Shown here: positions 22,301 to 34,070 of the stretch, in pieces
How positions within the stretch are numbered: the first letter of the stretch is position 1
How the letters are laid out: each line of letters opens with the position of its first letter
Source: Owenia fusiformis
Lineage: Eukaryota; Annelida; Polychaeta; Sabellida; Oweniidae
Direction: 5' to 3'
Length of the DNA stretch: 60,000 nucleotides
NCBI GenBank assembly: GCA_903813345.2
Contig: CAIIXF020000006.1
Coordinates: 23,445,936 to 23,505,935, forward strand
The notes under the pieces: generated by a model
The model's input: only the letters and a program-made list of their open reading frames with translations
Told to the model about the DNA's origin: nothing
The model's database searches: none
Made by a program: the position numbers and the translations under genes

Positions 22301-23790
22301 ATGTTTAGTCAGAATGTAGGAAATTATGCTAGATTTGGATATTTTGACCAGTGAAAATAGTGAGGATCGGAATGAGAAAAATCCTCAGAAGGACAATGTT
22401 TGAATAAGTCTTTTCAGTTTTTATATTACCACCACAAGTGTTATAGTCTCCAACTTTTTTGTGTGGATTTTCTGCATATCATGAAGGATACTTATTCCTG
22501 GGTATTCAATGGTTATTTTGGACATTATTCTGTCAGTTAATTAAGTTATGGTTAATTACGATGGTTATCAATGTTTGTCATTGATCTGGAGGGACAAGTT
22601 CTGATTCTTTTTGGAGTTTTGAGTGTTGAAAGTACAATGTTGGTTAATTCTGTAGTAATTACAGCAACAACTTAACAATGGGTTACCGTAATAACCATTA
22701 ATTTATTGATACAGCACTAATTGTTAATAAACGATGTCAACTCATTAACATGAGCAGAACACTAAATGTCAAGAAATGATGTCAAATTCATTGAAAACAT
22801 AAACATAATCACGCTATGTATGTTTATGTTGATGGTTTTGAGATCATGTCTTGACAGTGTTGTATCAACACTAATTGCCAAATACACTTTCTTATGTTCA
22901 TGAAAGCCTGGAGACAAGTTGTAAGAGATTCTTGAAAAGCCCAAGACAAGTGAAATTAACTGTTACAGAAACCCTGTATGCCAAATCAAAAATGGCTATG
23001 CTACCCACTCCAAATCTTTTATGAAACTCATATTTACTTTGTTGACTTAACTATCGTTGATCAGATGATTTATTTATTTTTTCAGGAGGTCCAAAAGGTC
23101 CAGGAGGTCCACCAGGCCCAGGTGGTCCTGGAGGTCCACCTGGCGGGCCACCAGGACCTATGGGGCCTATGGGACCTGGAGGCCCTATGATGGGACCAGG
23201 GGGCCCTATGGGTCCTCCAATGATGCGTAAGTATGACCATATTACTGTAATGGCCGAGATCAAAATATTGTGAACCATGTAAAAATAAATGCATGTACAG
23301 TTATAGGATCTAGACTCTACTCTTTGAAATGAAATTAGCTGCAATGTTGGAAATACATGTATGTATATAAACAGAAAAATGGATGGGAATTGGCAGAAAT
23401 TAATGGTGTCACAAAATGAAATGGCATTTACCTTCCTTCGTACTAAGTGTATCCATGAGCACAGATGCCACTTAGTATGAATGAAGGTAAATGTTTTTTA
23501 TATTAAACCCTATGTGTTTTAACATGCAAGTTCTTAATCTGGGTGCCATTGACAGAAATTTCAGAATTCTTAAAATATTTGTCGTATCCATGGATAGGAA
23601 TTTTTAACTTTTACAAAACTTTTTACTTTTCTGTTAATAACCTAAACTATATGCACATGATTTACTGTGTTTTACATCTGTTCCAGCCATGCGTCCAATG
23701 GGTCCACCTATGGGTATGATGGGTCCTATGGGTCCAATGGGTCCAATGATGCGTGGGCCTCCAATGATGGGTCCACCTCGACCAAGGTAG
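19372..23790 (+). CDS. SNRPC: U1 small nuclear ribonucleoprotein C (U1-C)
   Basis: U1-C stabilises the U1 snRNP on the 5' splice site. Coding exons: 19372-19379, 19810-19852, 21391-21499, 21762-21851, 23086-23226 and 23687-23790. They total 495 nt, encoding 164 residues plus TAG (human 159). The N-terminus [17 protein letters not shown] leads into a C2H2-type finger (Cys6, Cys9, then His24 and His30 within [13 protein letters not shown]), followed by the conserved helix [16 protein letters not shown] and the AAFKQGKI segment. The remainder is Gly/Pro/Met-rich low-complexity sequence, as usual for U1-C. Exon 1 carries only eight coding bases and splits the third codon. All introns are GT-AG with in-phase joins. 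It is divergent from NUP160 across 216 bp. The first intron is short; introns 2 and 4 are longer and host repeats. Confidence 0.97.
19895..20120. repeat. Interspersed repeat, CCATCGAACGAAGTTCGGAG family
   Basis: Contains ATTATTATCCCATCGAACGA, AGTTCGGAGGAATATAGGGA, a short CCGTCCGTCTGTCTGTCC tract, AATAACTCAAATACCGTTGG, ACACATATACCCTATGGGGG and AAAAATGGCGGCCATTTTAG. The same blocks occur inverted and in order at 57820-58045. It lies in SNRPC intron 2. Non-coding. Confidence 0.75.
20191..20822. mobile_element. 632-bp MITE with ~112-bp inverted repeats
   Basis: Starts TTAAGGCGAAGCTAAATTAA and ends with the inverse TTTAGCTTCGCCTTAA. Pairing continues through AAAATGACTGCCATATTTTT and GTTTACCTTGTACATGAATT to about 20303 / 20711. 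The interior has no transposase. Sits in SNRPC intron 2. TTAA at both ends could be part of the termini or a target duplication. Confidence 0.8.
20938..21144. repeat. 207-bp foldback MITE
   Basis: Left arm TACCCCCATAAATGTGGGGT and TGATTTTTCA pairs with the right arm ending ACATTTATGAGGGTA. Inner blocks TGAAATCTCGGGGCTGAAA and TTTTTCAGCCCTAATATTTC also pair. In SNRPC intron 2, non-coding. Confidence 0.75.
23429..23502. repeat. Small hairpin repeat
   Basis: CATTTACCTTCCTTCGTACT pairs with AGTATGAATGAAGGTAAATG, with a ~30-bp loop including CCATGAGCACAGATG. Within the last intron of SNRPC. Confidence 0.6.
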
Positions 23791-25190
23791 CATCAAACAC
23801 CACAAGAAAACTTGTAGGACTGTTAACTTCATCAACTCACTCATATCTTATCATGTTAAAGAAGGAGGCATATTTACCAATTTCATAGTGATCGTGAATC
23901 AGTGCATGGATGAGGAAATGAGATTCATTTTCTCTAACACTTAATTTGGATTAATAAAAGATGCCCATATTCCAGAGCTTTCTGAGAAAAACTACGTTGA
24001 CTTATTTTAACGATCATGTTCTGTATCACACCAGGAATGTATAACATACAAACTTTTGTAATAGGCAGACGCAGCATTTTACAAATGGAATTCCTCATGT
24101 CTTATATATGCATATTGGTAATTCATCTCAACAAATTGTTTAAATTCTTTATTTTGTAATTGGAATCTCTTTTTCTAATACGAGTTGTAAAGAGTAATTT
24201 TAGTATACAACAATACATACATGGACACTGTCCCAAGATTGTACATTTATTGTAAATATGAACTTAAATATATAATCTTTAGAAAATACCAATTGTTGTT
24301 AGTTGTTGGTATTAAGTAGATATCACTGGAGGTCAAGAATATTTTCATGAAGTTGACTTTATTTGGAAAATGCCATTGAGGAATGAATCAACTCCATTGT
24401 GGTTTTTTAAGAGGATGAATGGTTTTATTTTTCCAGAATTTTTACCCACGCTATAGCGCTAAAGCAAACATTTATTTAGCACCCCATGTGCCTATTATCC
24501 CAATTTGAAATCACTTTTCAAAAGAAAGGGATGGGTCTGTACAAACCGAGAAAAAATGAAGGCTTTTTTGGATAGACGAATTTTCCCAAATTAGGTCAAT
24601 TTCGAATGTTAACCTCTCCTTTATGTTGACTACGCGAAATGTTTTTTAAATGCAAAAACACACCCTAACCAACTGGCATTTGTAATATACAGGTATAAAG
24701 ATCGTATAACTTTGGTCAAAGATGGAATTCCCCAAACAGTCAAATTATGTCCTTGAATTAATTACTTTATCAAGTACCATTAAAAGCTTTTCTCTTTGTA
24801 CCTGGTTTCATGAAATCATTGTGGACGCTGTTCCTGTCTTTTTTATTGGATCTTACACATACATCATACATGATATACACACATGTTCATATAATTATTT
24901 TACATTTTACAAATAGGTACTATTTTCAACCGCTCATCTCCGTGTACAGAGGATTTCCAAACAATATAATTACAAATGTTTACAGCACAATTGCACAATA
25001 GTCTTCAAAAAACATATAGGTTACCACAGTTTTATAATATATACTCCATACCTTAAATATAATACAGAGTTATTGGCTTAATCAATAACCAATTTCCAAG
25101 TCTTATAGAAGGTTTCTTGCATATCATTTAAATTTGCAATGTTTTGTTCATCTTTGATTTTATATTTTATGATTTCCTTTATTTGGATAA
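23791..25190. other. SNRPC 3' region; no other gene seen
   Basis: A consensus AATAAA at 23953-23958, 163 bp past the SNRPC stop, is a plausible polyadenylation signal. Beyond it the sequence is AT-rich and I recognise no coding frame, RNA gene or repeat until the LINE remnant at about 25200. Confidence 0.5.
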
Positions 25191-25199
25191 AGGTGATTT

Positions 25200-26510
25200 T
25201 AGTTTTAATCAGTCTCGATTTATGTATTAGACTTTTTTTTATACAAGATACAAATATTTATGGCTTTAGTTTTATCCTCGTTTTCTTCATCTAATTTTCC
25301 TATAATTATATTTTTATTTGTTAGATCAACATTGAAGAAAATTTTGAATTCGTCCCAAATCTTGGCAGAGTTTGGGCACTCAATATAAAAGTACGTATAT
25401 GGTGTCATCGATTTTGTTATTATTGCATATGTCGCACAATTTTGAATTTTTGTTAAAGCAATTGCAAAAAACAATTACTCAGATGCTAGTAGGTAGTTAC
25501 CAGTTTCGCCACCAGGTGGCTGATTCGGGGGAATTAACATGGCAGGGTATCACAAAATTCCCTTAAACTTGAATATGCATCAGTTTAAATGGTTCACTTT
25601 TCATATTACCTTTATGTTTCTAATAGTTATACAAATTAAAATATGTCCAGTAAAAGAAAATATTATCTGCACAACAAAAGAAAAGATATTTCACTTTTTG
25701 TGGTTTTACAACATGGGCTCTACGGAGAATTTCCCCGACCTAGAAGTCACATTTTCAAAGAAAATTAAATTTTCAAAGTTGATAAACTCTTTTCAAAACC
25801 ACATTTCTAAATGTAATTTTATATGTAGATTCCAAATATGACATCAGTTTGACTGAATTGTGAATTTTTAATTCAAGATTATTTCTACTCGCATCTGGGA
25901 TATTACAATACAGTTACATGGTAAACATTAGTAAACATACATTTTACAATTTAACAATACAGTATTGGTTAAACCATTGGCAATTTTTTTTATTTAAAGG
26001 AAACAATCATCAGTATCATTTGTTTAGTTTTGCTCGAATTTTTGATCTTCTTTTGAGTTAGAAAGTTATTGTTTGGCGTTAGATTTAAAATGAGTTTGTA
26101 TTGAAGATAGGCTAAGACATTGTATTCTTTGTTCACGTACAGTCTTAAAAGGTAAAGTGAAGATATGTTTCCATTCCACTTCTGCGACATTACATTTTGC
26201 AATTAGGAATTTCTTACCAGTTGGTTCTTTGAATAAATCCTCTATGAGATACCAATAAAGTAATACTAGATAGTTTTAATAGCCTTGACGTTGATTTTGC
26301 GGTCTTTAATTTGAAGTTCTTCATTTTTAAGCTTCTTGTTAATTGGATTATTTCTAATTAATTGTTTCCATGTGTGTGGTATAGCGTGGATTAAGCCATA
26401 AGAGGTAACGAAGGGTGTATTGATGTTGTATTTAAGAGAAAGTTCGTTAAACCCCAAGAATTCATTGATAACAACGTCTTTAATTTGAAGAATACCCTTG
26501 TTTATCTAAT
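25200..26510 (-). mobile_element. Decayed non-LTR retrotransposon (LINE) C-terminal remnant
   Basis: Minus-strand fragments in different frames resemble the region after the reverse transcriptase in LINE ORF2 proteins: 26266-26510 (FNELSLKYNI and LIHAIPHTWKQLIRNN), 25990-26202 (LAYLQYKLI-like block) and 25220-25474 (ATYAIITKS then FYIECPNSAKIWDEF, the H/C..C....W motif). The order and spacing are right but frames shift and stops intervene, so it is a dead fragment. The reverse transcriptase domain itself is not present, which also rules out a functional copy. Clade not assigned. Confidence 0.75.
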
Positions 26511-26929
26511 TAGCACAACTCACTGTTTGATTATTAATTTTTATAAAACCATTATTCCAAATATACTCCTTTCAGGCGAGTTCCTTATTATTTATTTGTC
26601 CCTGTCAGCCAAGTGCCTTATACTCGCCATTTCGAATAATCTTAACATCTCAATGACATGAATGACTGGACCTGAGAAAAAAAAAGGTTTGCATTCTGCT
26701 ATATTTAATTTTTTCGTACGTCACGTACACATGTCTTGTATTCATTAAATACGTATTAAAATGAAAGGCAATCATTATTCATTATACATAAACGTATGCA
26801 TTTCTTCACCGAGTGTCAGTCATTATTGATTTTAGAAATCAAAACCAATTTACGCTTTGTCCCGCTGTTGTATCAATCATAAAAATGATGTTCAGTACCA
26901 GTCATTATTTTTAGCTTCCGGTGTATATA

Positions 26930-27374
26930 CAGGGTGTCTCAAAAATGTTCCCAAAAGTATATCAGCGGTACAGATCCGGGGTACAGATAAATCGATCTAA
27001 ATTTTTCGGACATCTTTTGCATGTTCATGTATCCCGATCCAAAGATTGACGTTTTTACTTCAGTTGTGCCTCTCTTTACTTTTTACATCAAAGATCAATG
27101 TAACATCCTCATATTTCGATGTCAGTTTGTATATTATTCATTATGTCACCACCAAAAGGTGGGCCGGACTTTCTTCTCTGGGGCTATTTGAATGACCATA
27201 TTTATGCTAATGCCAAGCCAAGAGGCCTGGAACAACTAAAGTCAACATCCGACGAGAATGACCAATACATTCCAGCGAATGCATTATCAAATGCGATGAT
27301 AAATTGAAAGATGATTTCATTAATAAATAAAAAAGTTATGACATTATTATTATCTTTATTTCCTGAACACCCTG
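26930..27374 (+). mobile_element. Mariner/Tc1-like remnant (chimeric ends)
   Basis: Left terminus CAGGGTGTCTCAAAAATG after TA. A plus-strand fragment around 27145-27307 reads DFLLWGYLNDHIYANAKPRG, matching the block after the third catalytic acidic residue in IS630/mariner transposases. The right terminus (TTATCTTTATTTCCTGAACA then CCCTG) is the end type of the neighbouring 27540-28549 element rather than a match to its own left end. The rest of the transposase is missing. Confidence 0.7.
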
Positions 27375-27539
27375 TTTATAGCTACCTTACTAGTACTTGC
27401 AAAAACACAAAAAAATATTCACTGGTGCAAAAAAGTAAAAACATCCAATTTGAAGAAGTTATTTTACCGTTTTGTTTTTTGGTCATCCCATCAGGGGTAC
27501 TGATTGAAACTAATGCCCTGTAAGATTTGAATATATATA

Positions 27540-28549
27540 CAGGGTGTTCAGGAAATAAAGATAATACTGTCATATATTTTTTATTTATTCATGGATTTCA
27601 ATAAAATTTGCAGGGATTATAGTCTAAACATATTCAAACTTACTTTTGGAGTTTAAGCTTCAAGCGATTTGATTTATCATTTCTGTGGTTGGCATAGCAA
27701 CGCGTGTAGCGCTAAGGCGGGCACATGGAATAACTGCAGTAGTTTCTGTGCAACATTTAGCATGGCAAACCAATTTGGACTCCATATTTAAAGCTTTCTT
27801 GGTGCATCTCCATGATCAAATTCTTCTATTGCTTTGTTTCATGATATTAAAGTCAAATAAATGCTTTTTTAATGATATATAATGGGATTTTCATGACTTA
27901 ATGCAAGCATTGCATAGAAAGCAACCCGGGATGCAATTTCTCTTCCACTTGGACAATTCCCCCTCCCATACTGCTGCCATAATCACAAAAAATTGAGCAG
28001 CTGAGATTAGAGCAACTCAAGCATCCACCTTATTCACCCAGCCTAGCGCCAAATGATTTATACTTCTTTGCTGAATCAAAACGGGACTTAAGAGGACATG
28101 CATTTGAGAATACTCATGCCATACGTTCACATGTGTTAAACAGACTTCAGGAAATGAGTCAAGAAGAATTCTGTGAAGAATTTGAAGAAGGTTCAAGAGG
28201 CAAAGAGTTTGTGTCTAAAATGGGGGAAATTATGTAGAATAAATTGATAAATTGGCAAAGAATTTCAGGTTAATAGTTATAACTATGTTTAAACATCCAT
28301 TTTAAGTCATAAACATGATAGAATCTCTTTTTAAAACATGCAAATATACTGCAGTTATTCCATCTGCCCCGCCTTAGCGCTACTCGCGTTGCTATGACAA
28401 CCACAGAATCAACCAATCAATTCGCCTGAAGCGGAAACTCCAAAAATCAGTTAAAATATGTTAAAACGTTAATCTCTGAAACTTTCAATGCAATCCATGA
28501 ATATATAAAAAAGTTATGACATTATTATCTTTATTTCCTGAACACCCTG
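27540..28549 (+). mobile_element. Mariner-like element with ~200-bp inverted repeats, decayed transposase
   Basis: 1010 bp bounded by CAGGGTGTTCAGGAAATAAA and its inverse TTTATTTCCTGAACACCCTG, with TA on both outer sides. The inverted similarity continues to about 27750 and 28355 (for example CATAGCAACGCG and AGCGCTAAGGCGGG). Plus-strand remnants at about 27920-28240 give HLDNSPSHTA and HPPYSPSLAPND, the second and third catalytic-acid regions of mariner transposases, then LYFFAESKRDLRGH and a C-terminus ending in TAG near 28237. The N-terminal half is absent and a one-base frame change lies near 28000, so it is inactive. Confidence 0.85.
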
Positions 28550-28778
28550 TATACGATCAAAATCACTAGACATAATGGTCTTTAATTATGTAACACCATC
28601 TACAGTATGATTCCACCCACATGTTTATTTTAATCAATATTGGGTGGTGGTTTTGCAGTACCCTTTAAAAAAAGTTTGACTTTGTACCTCTGAAAGAGAC
28701 TCGTCAACACTATTTCAATAGAATAATTCTATCTAATATTTCAAACCTAAAGCTTCCGAATGTGTCGTACAAAATCTA

Positions 28779-30611
28779 TTCTATATATTCTGATGATTAA
28801 GCTGAACAAGATCTCTTTTGTCTATATATTCTGATCATTTAGGTTAACAATATCTCTTTTGTCTATATATTTTGATCATTTAGGTTAACAATATCTCTTT
28901 TGTCTATATATTCTGACCATTTAGGTTAACCAGATCTCTTTTGTCTATATATTCTGACCATTTAGGTTAACAAGATCTCTTTTGTCTATATATTCTGACC
29001 ATTTAGGTTAACCATGTCTCTTTTGTCAATATATTCTGACCATTTAGGTTAACCAGATCTCTTTTGTCTATATATTCTGATGATTAAGGTTAACAAGATC
29101 TCTTTTGTCTATATATTCTGACCATTTAGGTTAACCAGATCTCTTTTGTCTATATATTCTGACGATTTAGGTTAACCAGATCTCTTTTGTCTATATATTC
29201 TGACCATTTAGGTTAACCAGATCTCTTTTGTCCATATATTCGGACCAGTTAGGTTAACCAGATCTCTTTTGTCTATATATTCTGATGATTAAGGTTAACA
29301 AGATCTCTTTTGTCTATATATTCTGACCATTTAGGTTAACCAGATCTCTTTTGTCTATATATTCTGACCATTTAGGTTAACCAGATCTCTTTTGTCTATA
29401 TATTCTGACCATTTAGGTTAACCAGATCTCTTTTGTCTATATATTCTGACCATTTAGGTTAACCAGATCTCTTTTGTCTATATATTCTGACCATTTAGGT
29501 TAACCATGTCTCTTTTGTCAATATATTCTGACCATTTAGGTTAACCAGATCTCTTTTGTCTATATATTTTGATCATTTAGGTAAACCAGATCTCTTTTGT
29601 CTATATATTCTGACCATTTAGGTTAACAATATCTCTTTTGTCTATATATTCTGACCATTTAGGTTAACCATATCTCTTTTGTCTATATATTCTGACCATT
29701 TAGGTTAACAATATCTCTTTTGTCTATATATTCTGACCATTTAGGTTAACCAGATCTCTTTTGTCTGTATATTCTGACCATTTAGGTTAACCAGATCTCT
29801 TTTGTCTATATATTCTGACCATTTAGGTTAACAATATCTCTTTTGTCTATATATTCTGATCATTTAAGTTAACCAGATCTCTTTTGTCTATATATTCTGA
29901 CGATTTAGGTTAACCAGATCTCTTTTGTCTATATATTTTGATCATTTAGGTTAACAATATCTCTTTTGTCTATATATTCTGACCATTTAGGTTAACCAGA
30001 TCTCCTTTGTCTATATATTCCGATCATTGAGGTTAAACAGATCTCTTTTGTCTATATATTCTGACCATTTAGGTTAACAATATCTCTTTTGTCTATATAT
30101 TTTGATCATTTAGGTTAACCAGATCTCTTTTGTCTATATATTCTGATCATTTAGGTTAACCAGATCTCTTTTGTCTATATATTCTGACCATTAAGGTTAA
30201 GCATATCTCTTTTGTCCATATATTCTGACCATTTAGGTTAAGCATATCTCTTTTGTCTATATATTCCGATCATTTAGGTTAACCAGATCTCTTTTGTCTA
30301 TATATTCTGATCATTTAGGTTAACCATATCTCTTTTGTCAATATATTCTTACCATTTAGGTTAACCAGATCTCTTTTGTCTATATATTCTGACCATTTAG
30401 GTTAACAATATCTCTTTTGTCTATATATTCTGACCATTTAGGTTAACCAGATCTCTTTTTGTCTGTATATTCTGACCATTTAGGTTAACCAGATCTCTTT
30501 TGTCTATATATTATGACCATTTAGGTTAACCAGATCTATTTTGTCTATATATATTCTGACCATTTAGGTTAACAAGACCTCTTTTGTCTATATATTGTTA
30601 TCATTTAGGTG
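28779..30611. repeat. 41-bp satellite array, ~45 copies
   Basis: Unit CTGACCATTTAGGTTAACCA followed by GATCTCTTTTGTCTATATAT and T. Variants swap CCAGATCT for CAATATCT, CATATCT or CATGTCT, and GACC for GATC or GACG. The array is almost gap-free and head-to-tail over 1.83 kb, and ends about 260 bp before the glycosyltransferase start codon at 30869. No open frame runs through it. Confidence 0.97.
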
Positions 30612-30868
30612 CAGGATCGAGATGGATGGGATATCGTGATGCGCTCTGATTGGCTATTAGGATGCACTGTCATCTTTCTATACAATGGGCTACAATGGCT
30701 GTCATTCCTTTCATATTTCCAAAAGAAAATCATAACGGTCCAATAAAATGAGATCACATTAGTATAAAAACTGTTCTATTTTAAACCCTCAGAGGGTTGA
30801 ATTTTACTGATAATCTCAAGTTGTAAGGGTAGGCTTGAATATTCCTTTATATGCTCAATATTTTTTGA

Positions 30869-32209
30869 TTGCGCAAGACAAGGATAAAGATTTTATGCGA
30901 TATGAAGATACATGGACAAATATTTCGCGCGATAGTAATTGCTATATTCCTTATGTGGTTGCAGTTGATTTCGTTCGCCAGCAGAGGGAACTCTATTAAA
31001 AAAGTTTTGAAGGATAATTCAAAAGGAAATAAGAAAGATACGATAATGTCTTTCAGTTTGAATTCAGAAAAGCTAATGTACACCACAAACGAGTCTCTTG
31101 TCCCTAACATCGTGCATTACATATGGGTGGATATGAAAGGAACTTTTAAGTTCAACTTTCTACATGCAGTCAGCTTCATTAGTGTCCACAAGAACTGGAA
31201 ACCGGATGAAATTTTGGTGCATGTAAATAATAACAATCGCCCCCATGGGCAGTGGTGGGATTATGTGACGTCTAATGTAACAACAAAAATACGATTTTTA
31301 GAATATAATATGAGCCAAATAGACATCTTCGGGGAAAAGCCAAAATATGTTGAACATATAGCAGATATAATGCGACTGCGACTACTAAAAGGTAATAAAG
31401 TGAATTTTCTTTGATATCAAATAGATATAGATCTTTCATATAATGATGCGTGATTGCGATCGTGATTGAACGATTTTGAATTGGTAAAGTTTCATAATTT
31501 ATCTTGGGACCTAAATGATGAATGGGGATACCCCCACAAAAGATGAGGACCCTTCTGAATGTCTTAGTCCGGGCTTAGTCCCTAAAGACCCTAAAGCTGC
31601 GCAAACCCTAAACCCCAAAATCAATTCTACAAATCTATGGAAATACAATATCTACTGAATATAATTCAACAAATCGAATTGAAAAATAACTTCTGTAAAT
31701 ACTTTACTTTGTTAATTATAGAATATGGCGGCACTTATCTTGACAATGACGTCATTGCATTATGCTCTCTCGCACCTCTTCGACGCTATAACCACACACA
31801 GGGAGTAGGCATTATAACAAGTGGACTTTCCAACGGTGTAATTATCGCGAAGAAATCATCAAGATTTCTCCAAATTTGGCTTGAAGAGTATAAAAAATAC
31901 GGGAAGGAAGAACATCGCCATATGTGGGGCTACTATTCCATCACAAAGCCAAGGGAATTACTAGAAACATATCCAGATTTAGTAAGAATAGAGAAAGATA
32001 CTTTAGTAAGGCCAGTAGTTGAGGATTATGAGAATATTGTAACAAGAAAGAATGTATGGGAACAAAGTTACAGCATGCATGTCTGGAAACGCCTGACATA
32101 TGTACCCGATAGACCGGAGAATATAAAATTGATCTCAAACCAATCGCTGCTGAGAGATGTAATGGAATACGTTATATACGATAAGATTCCATTTTATGCA
32201 AATCATTAA
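30869..32209 (+). CDS. DXD-containing glycosyltransferase (Gly_transf_sug / A4GALT-OCH1-like)
   Basis: Predicted Golgi type II enzyme transferring a sugar from a nucleotide-sugar donor; acceptor unknown. Exons 30869-31391 and 31722-32209 (GT-AG, 330-bp intron) give 336 residues, near the usual ~350 of A4GALT-type proteins. A short cytoplasmic N-terminus precedes a single membrane anchor (about residues 19-37, IFRAIVIAIFLMWLQLISF). Then come NIVHYIWVD, ISVHKNWKPDEILVHVNNN, and ADIMRLRLLK followed across the splice by YGGTYLDNDV, where DND is the metal/nucleotide-binding DXD motif. MKIHG twelve codons in is an alternative start. A satellite array lies upstream. A broken paralogue is at 54511-57390. 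The family (PF04488-like) is recognised from motifs; the exact substrate is not. Confidence 0.88.
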
Positions 32210-32274
32210 AAAATGTGTATCATAAGTTTGGCAACCTCCATTGGACGTGGATAATATGTTCAAATCTTGCAAAT

Positions 32275-34070
32275 TAACACCCCAGTCACATTTGTCGCAC
32301 GGCGGCCGTAAGTCGACCGCAGATCAATTAAATCAGTGTATTTCTGCGACGAGCGTAGGGAAACTACGCTCGCCTTGCGACCTCCGTACCACGGTGTATA
32401 AGCCAAACGCTCCTACATGCACGACGGAGCGTTTCATTACTGAAATTAAACAAAGAAACGCTCCGGAGTAGGAAAACTGGCTGGCGGGAATGATGAGCCG
32501 TCTGACGATTTCCCCAATAATGGGAATAAGAGGTATGAGTTCCATATTTCGAGTATACCATTCGATGGGTGTGATATTCATGTTGTACTTGGCTGGCTGT
32601 TGACGTTTGAAGCAATTAGGAAGAGCTGTACGAAGCAGTATAGTTATCAAAATTCAAAAACGTATTTGTCATTCTACCGGTCAAAACTCCTTTTGTCGAT
32701 ACATGTGATTAGTTGAGCCAAGATTAGAGGGACCAACGTATATTTTAGTCAAATTCCAATGCTTCAACGCACCATACATCATCGTTATAGTGATTTGATG
32801 ACCGAAAATCCAGTCTGAAAAATGATGACATTCTCATATTCAAGAAACGCTCCGATCTGGTTAACACAGTGAACTGGAAACGCTCCGGTAGTCTAGATCG
32901 GTTTAGGAAATATATAGCTTGCCTTTCCTTTTCAGGAAGAGAAAGAAAAGATCTAGTATACCCCTTGGCATCAAAAGAAGAAAGATTAATTCACATATAA
33001 ATTTTAGTTTTTTCTATAGTTTTATGATTTAGCACACATGTAGGCATGACATCATCTAATGTAGGCTTAAATCAGCTAGTTGCACGTTTAGCACCACCAG
33101 GTTCAGATGTTTCAATTTGCCTAACAAGTACAACACGTTTTTGAGAGATAGATTCAAATCGGAATTCTTCTCTAATAATCTGAAAATGATATCAAAACAA
33201 AATGATAAGAGCGTTTCTAAAATTGTGTTCTAAATCGACGGAGCGTTTTGAGGAAAACAAGCGATTTTTCGAGAACAATTAATGGATTTGGACTGGGATT
33301 TTAGGAAATGAGAATATACGAGTTTGTGATCTACTACTTTAACAGAAAGATTAACGTTTTCATAGAAATACTAGTTTAATTCGTAATTTGTGGTCAAATC
33401 GTCATCTTCAGATTCGTTCGATCTACACTACGGAGCTTTGATCAAGCAAATAACAGTTTACCACCAGAAGTTGAATAAATAAGATCTTTGCTCACGGTTT
33501 TGTTCATCGAATGGTACATAATATTTCACCATAACATATGATATGTAAGAGAAACGAGAGAAACAATACTTACGGTCATAGTGGAATCTCCATTAGCCGC
33601 CATTTTATTTCGCTCCGGAGCGTTTCCGCGTAAATGAAACGCTCCGTCGTGCATGTAGGAGCGTTTGGGTTATACACCGTGCGTACGGCGTATCCAGTTT
33701 TTACAGGCCGCAGGGTCCCCGTAGAAATTATAACTCGGAGTTATAATATTTGTTCATTTCTGAGGTCCCCGTAGAAATCAACTGGCTCAACAAGATTGAA
33801 TCATAATTTGTCAATGTTTCACGATCACTTTTCATTTGATATTACATCCTAGCACTATGAATAACAAATATAAATTGTCCTGATGTAAATAAAATGAAAA
33901 AAGTATTATTTATCAACAGAAATTTAAAATTCACCGTGCGGCTGCCGTGGGAAATGTGTGTGGAAATGAAGTATGAGAGCGCAGAAATTCTACGGCGAGC
34001 GTAGAAAAGCTACTGGCCGCAGAAATGATAGACCGCACGGCGGCCATGGGAAATGTGACTGGGGTGTTAT
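32275..34070. mobile_element. 1.8-kb inverted-repeat element (TAACACCCCAGTCAC ends)
   Basis: Begins TAACACCCCAGTCACATTT and ends with the inverse AAATGTGACTGGGGTGTTA. GC-rich subterminal stretches (CGCACGGCGGCC; TACGCTCGCC) are shared inverted between both ends. A second element (32391-33680) is nested within. Lies 66 bp after the glycosyltransferase stop codon. No transposase was recognised, so it is non-autonomous. Confidence 0.8.
32391..33680. mobile_element. Nested 1.3-kb element with AAACGCTCCG subterminal repeats
   Basis: The 48-bp ends at 32391-32438 and 33633-33680 are inverted copies (ACGGTGTATAAGCCAAACGC / GCGTTTGGGTTATACACCGT). The decamer AAACGCTCCG, or its inverse, recurs at about 32405, 32426, 32456, 32845, 32878, 33210, 33239, 33611, 33637 and 33656, in both orientations and concentrated toward the ends. 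Such arrays in DNA transposons usually are transposase binding sites. No coding capacity. Confidence 0.75.

Noticed and set aside
23051-23344. Antisense Gly/Pro-rich collagen-like frame
   Set aside because: It is the complement of the Gly/Pro/Met-coding exon of SNRPC; no splice or start context supports a separate gene.
28779-30611. Second CRISPR-like regular array
   Set aside because: A 41-bp satellite without spacers; variants are point changes within the unit.
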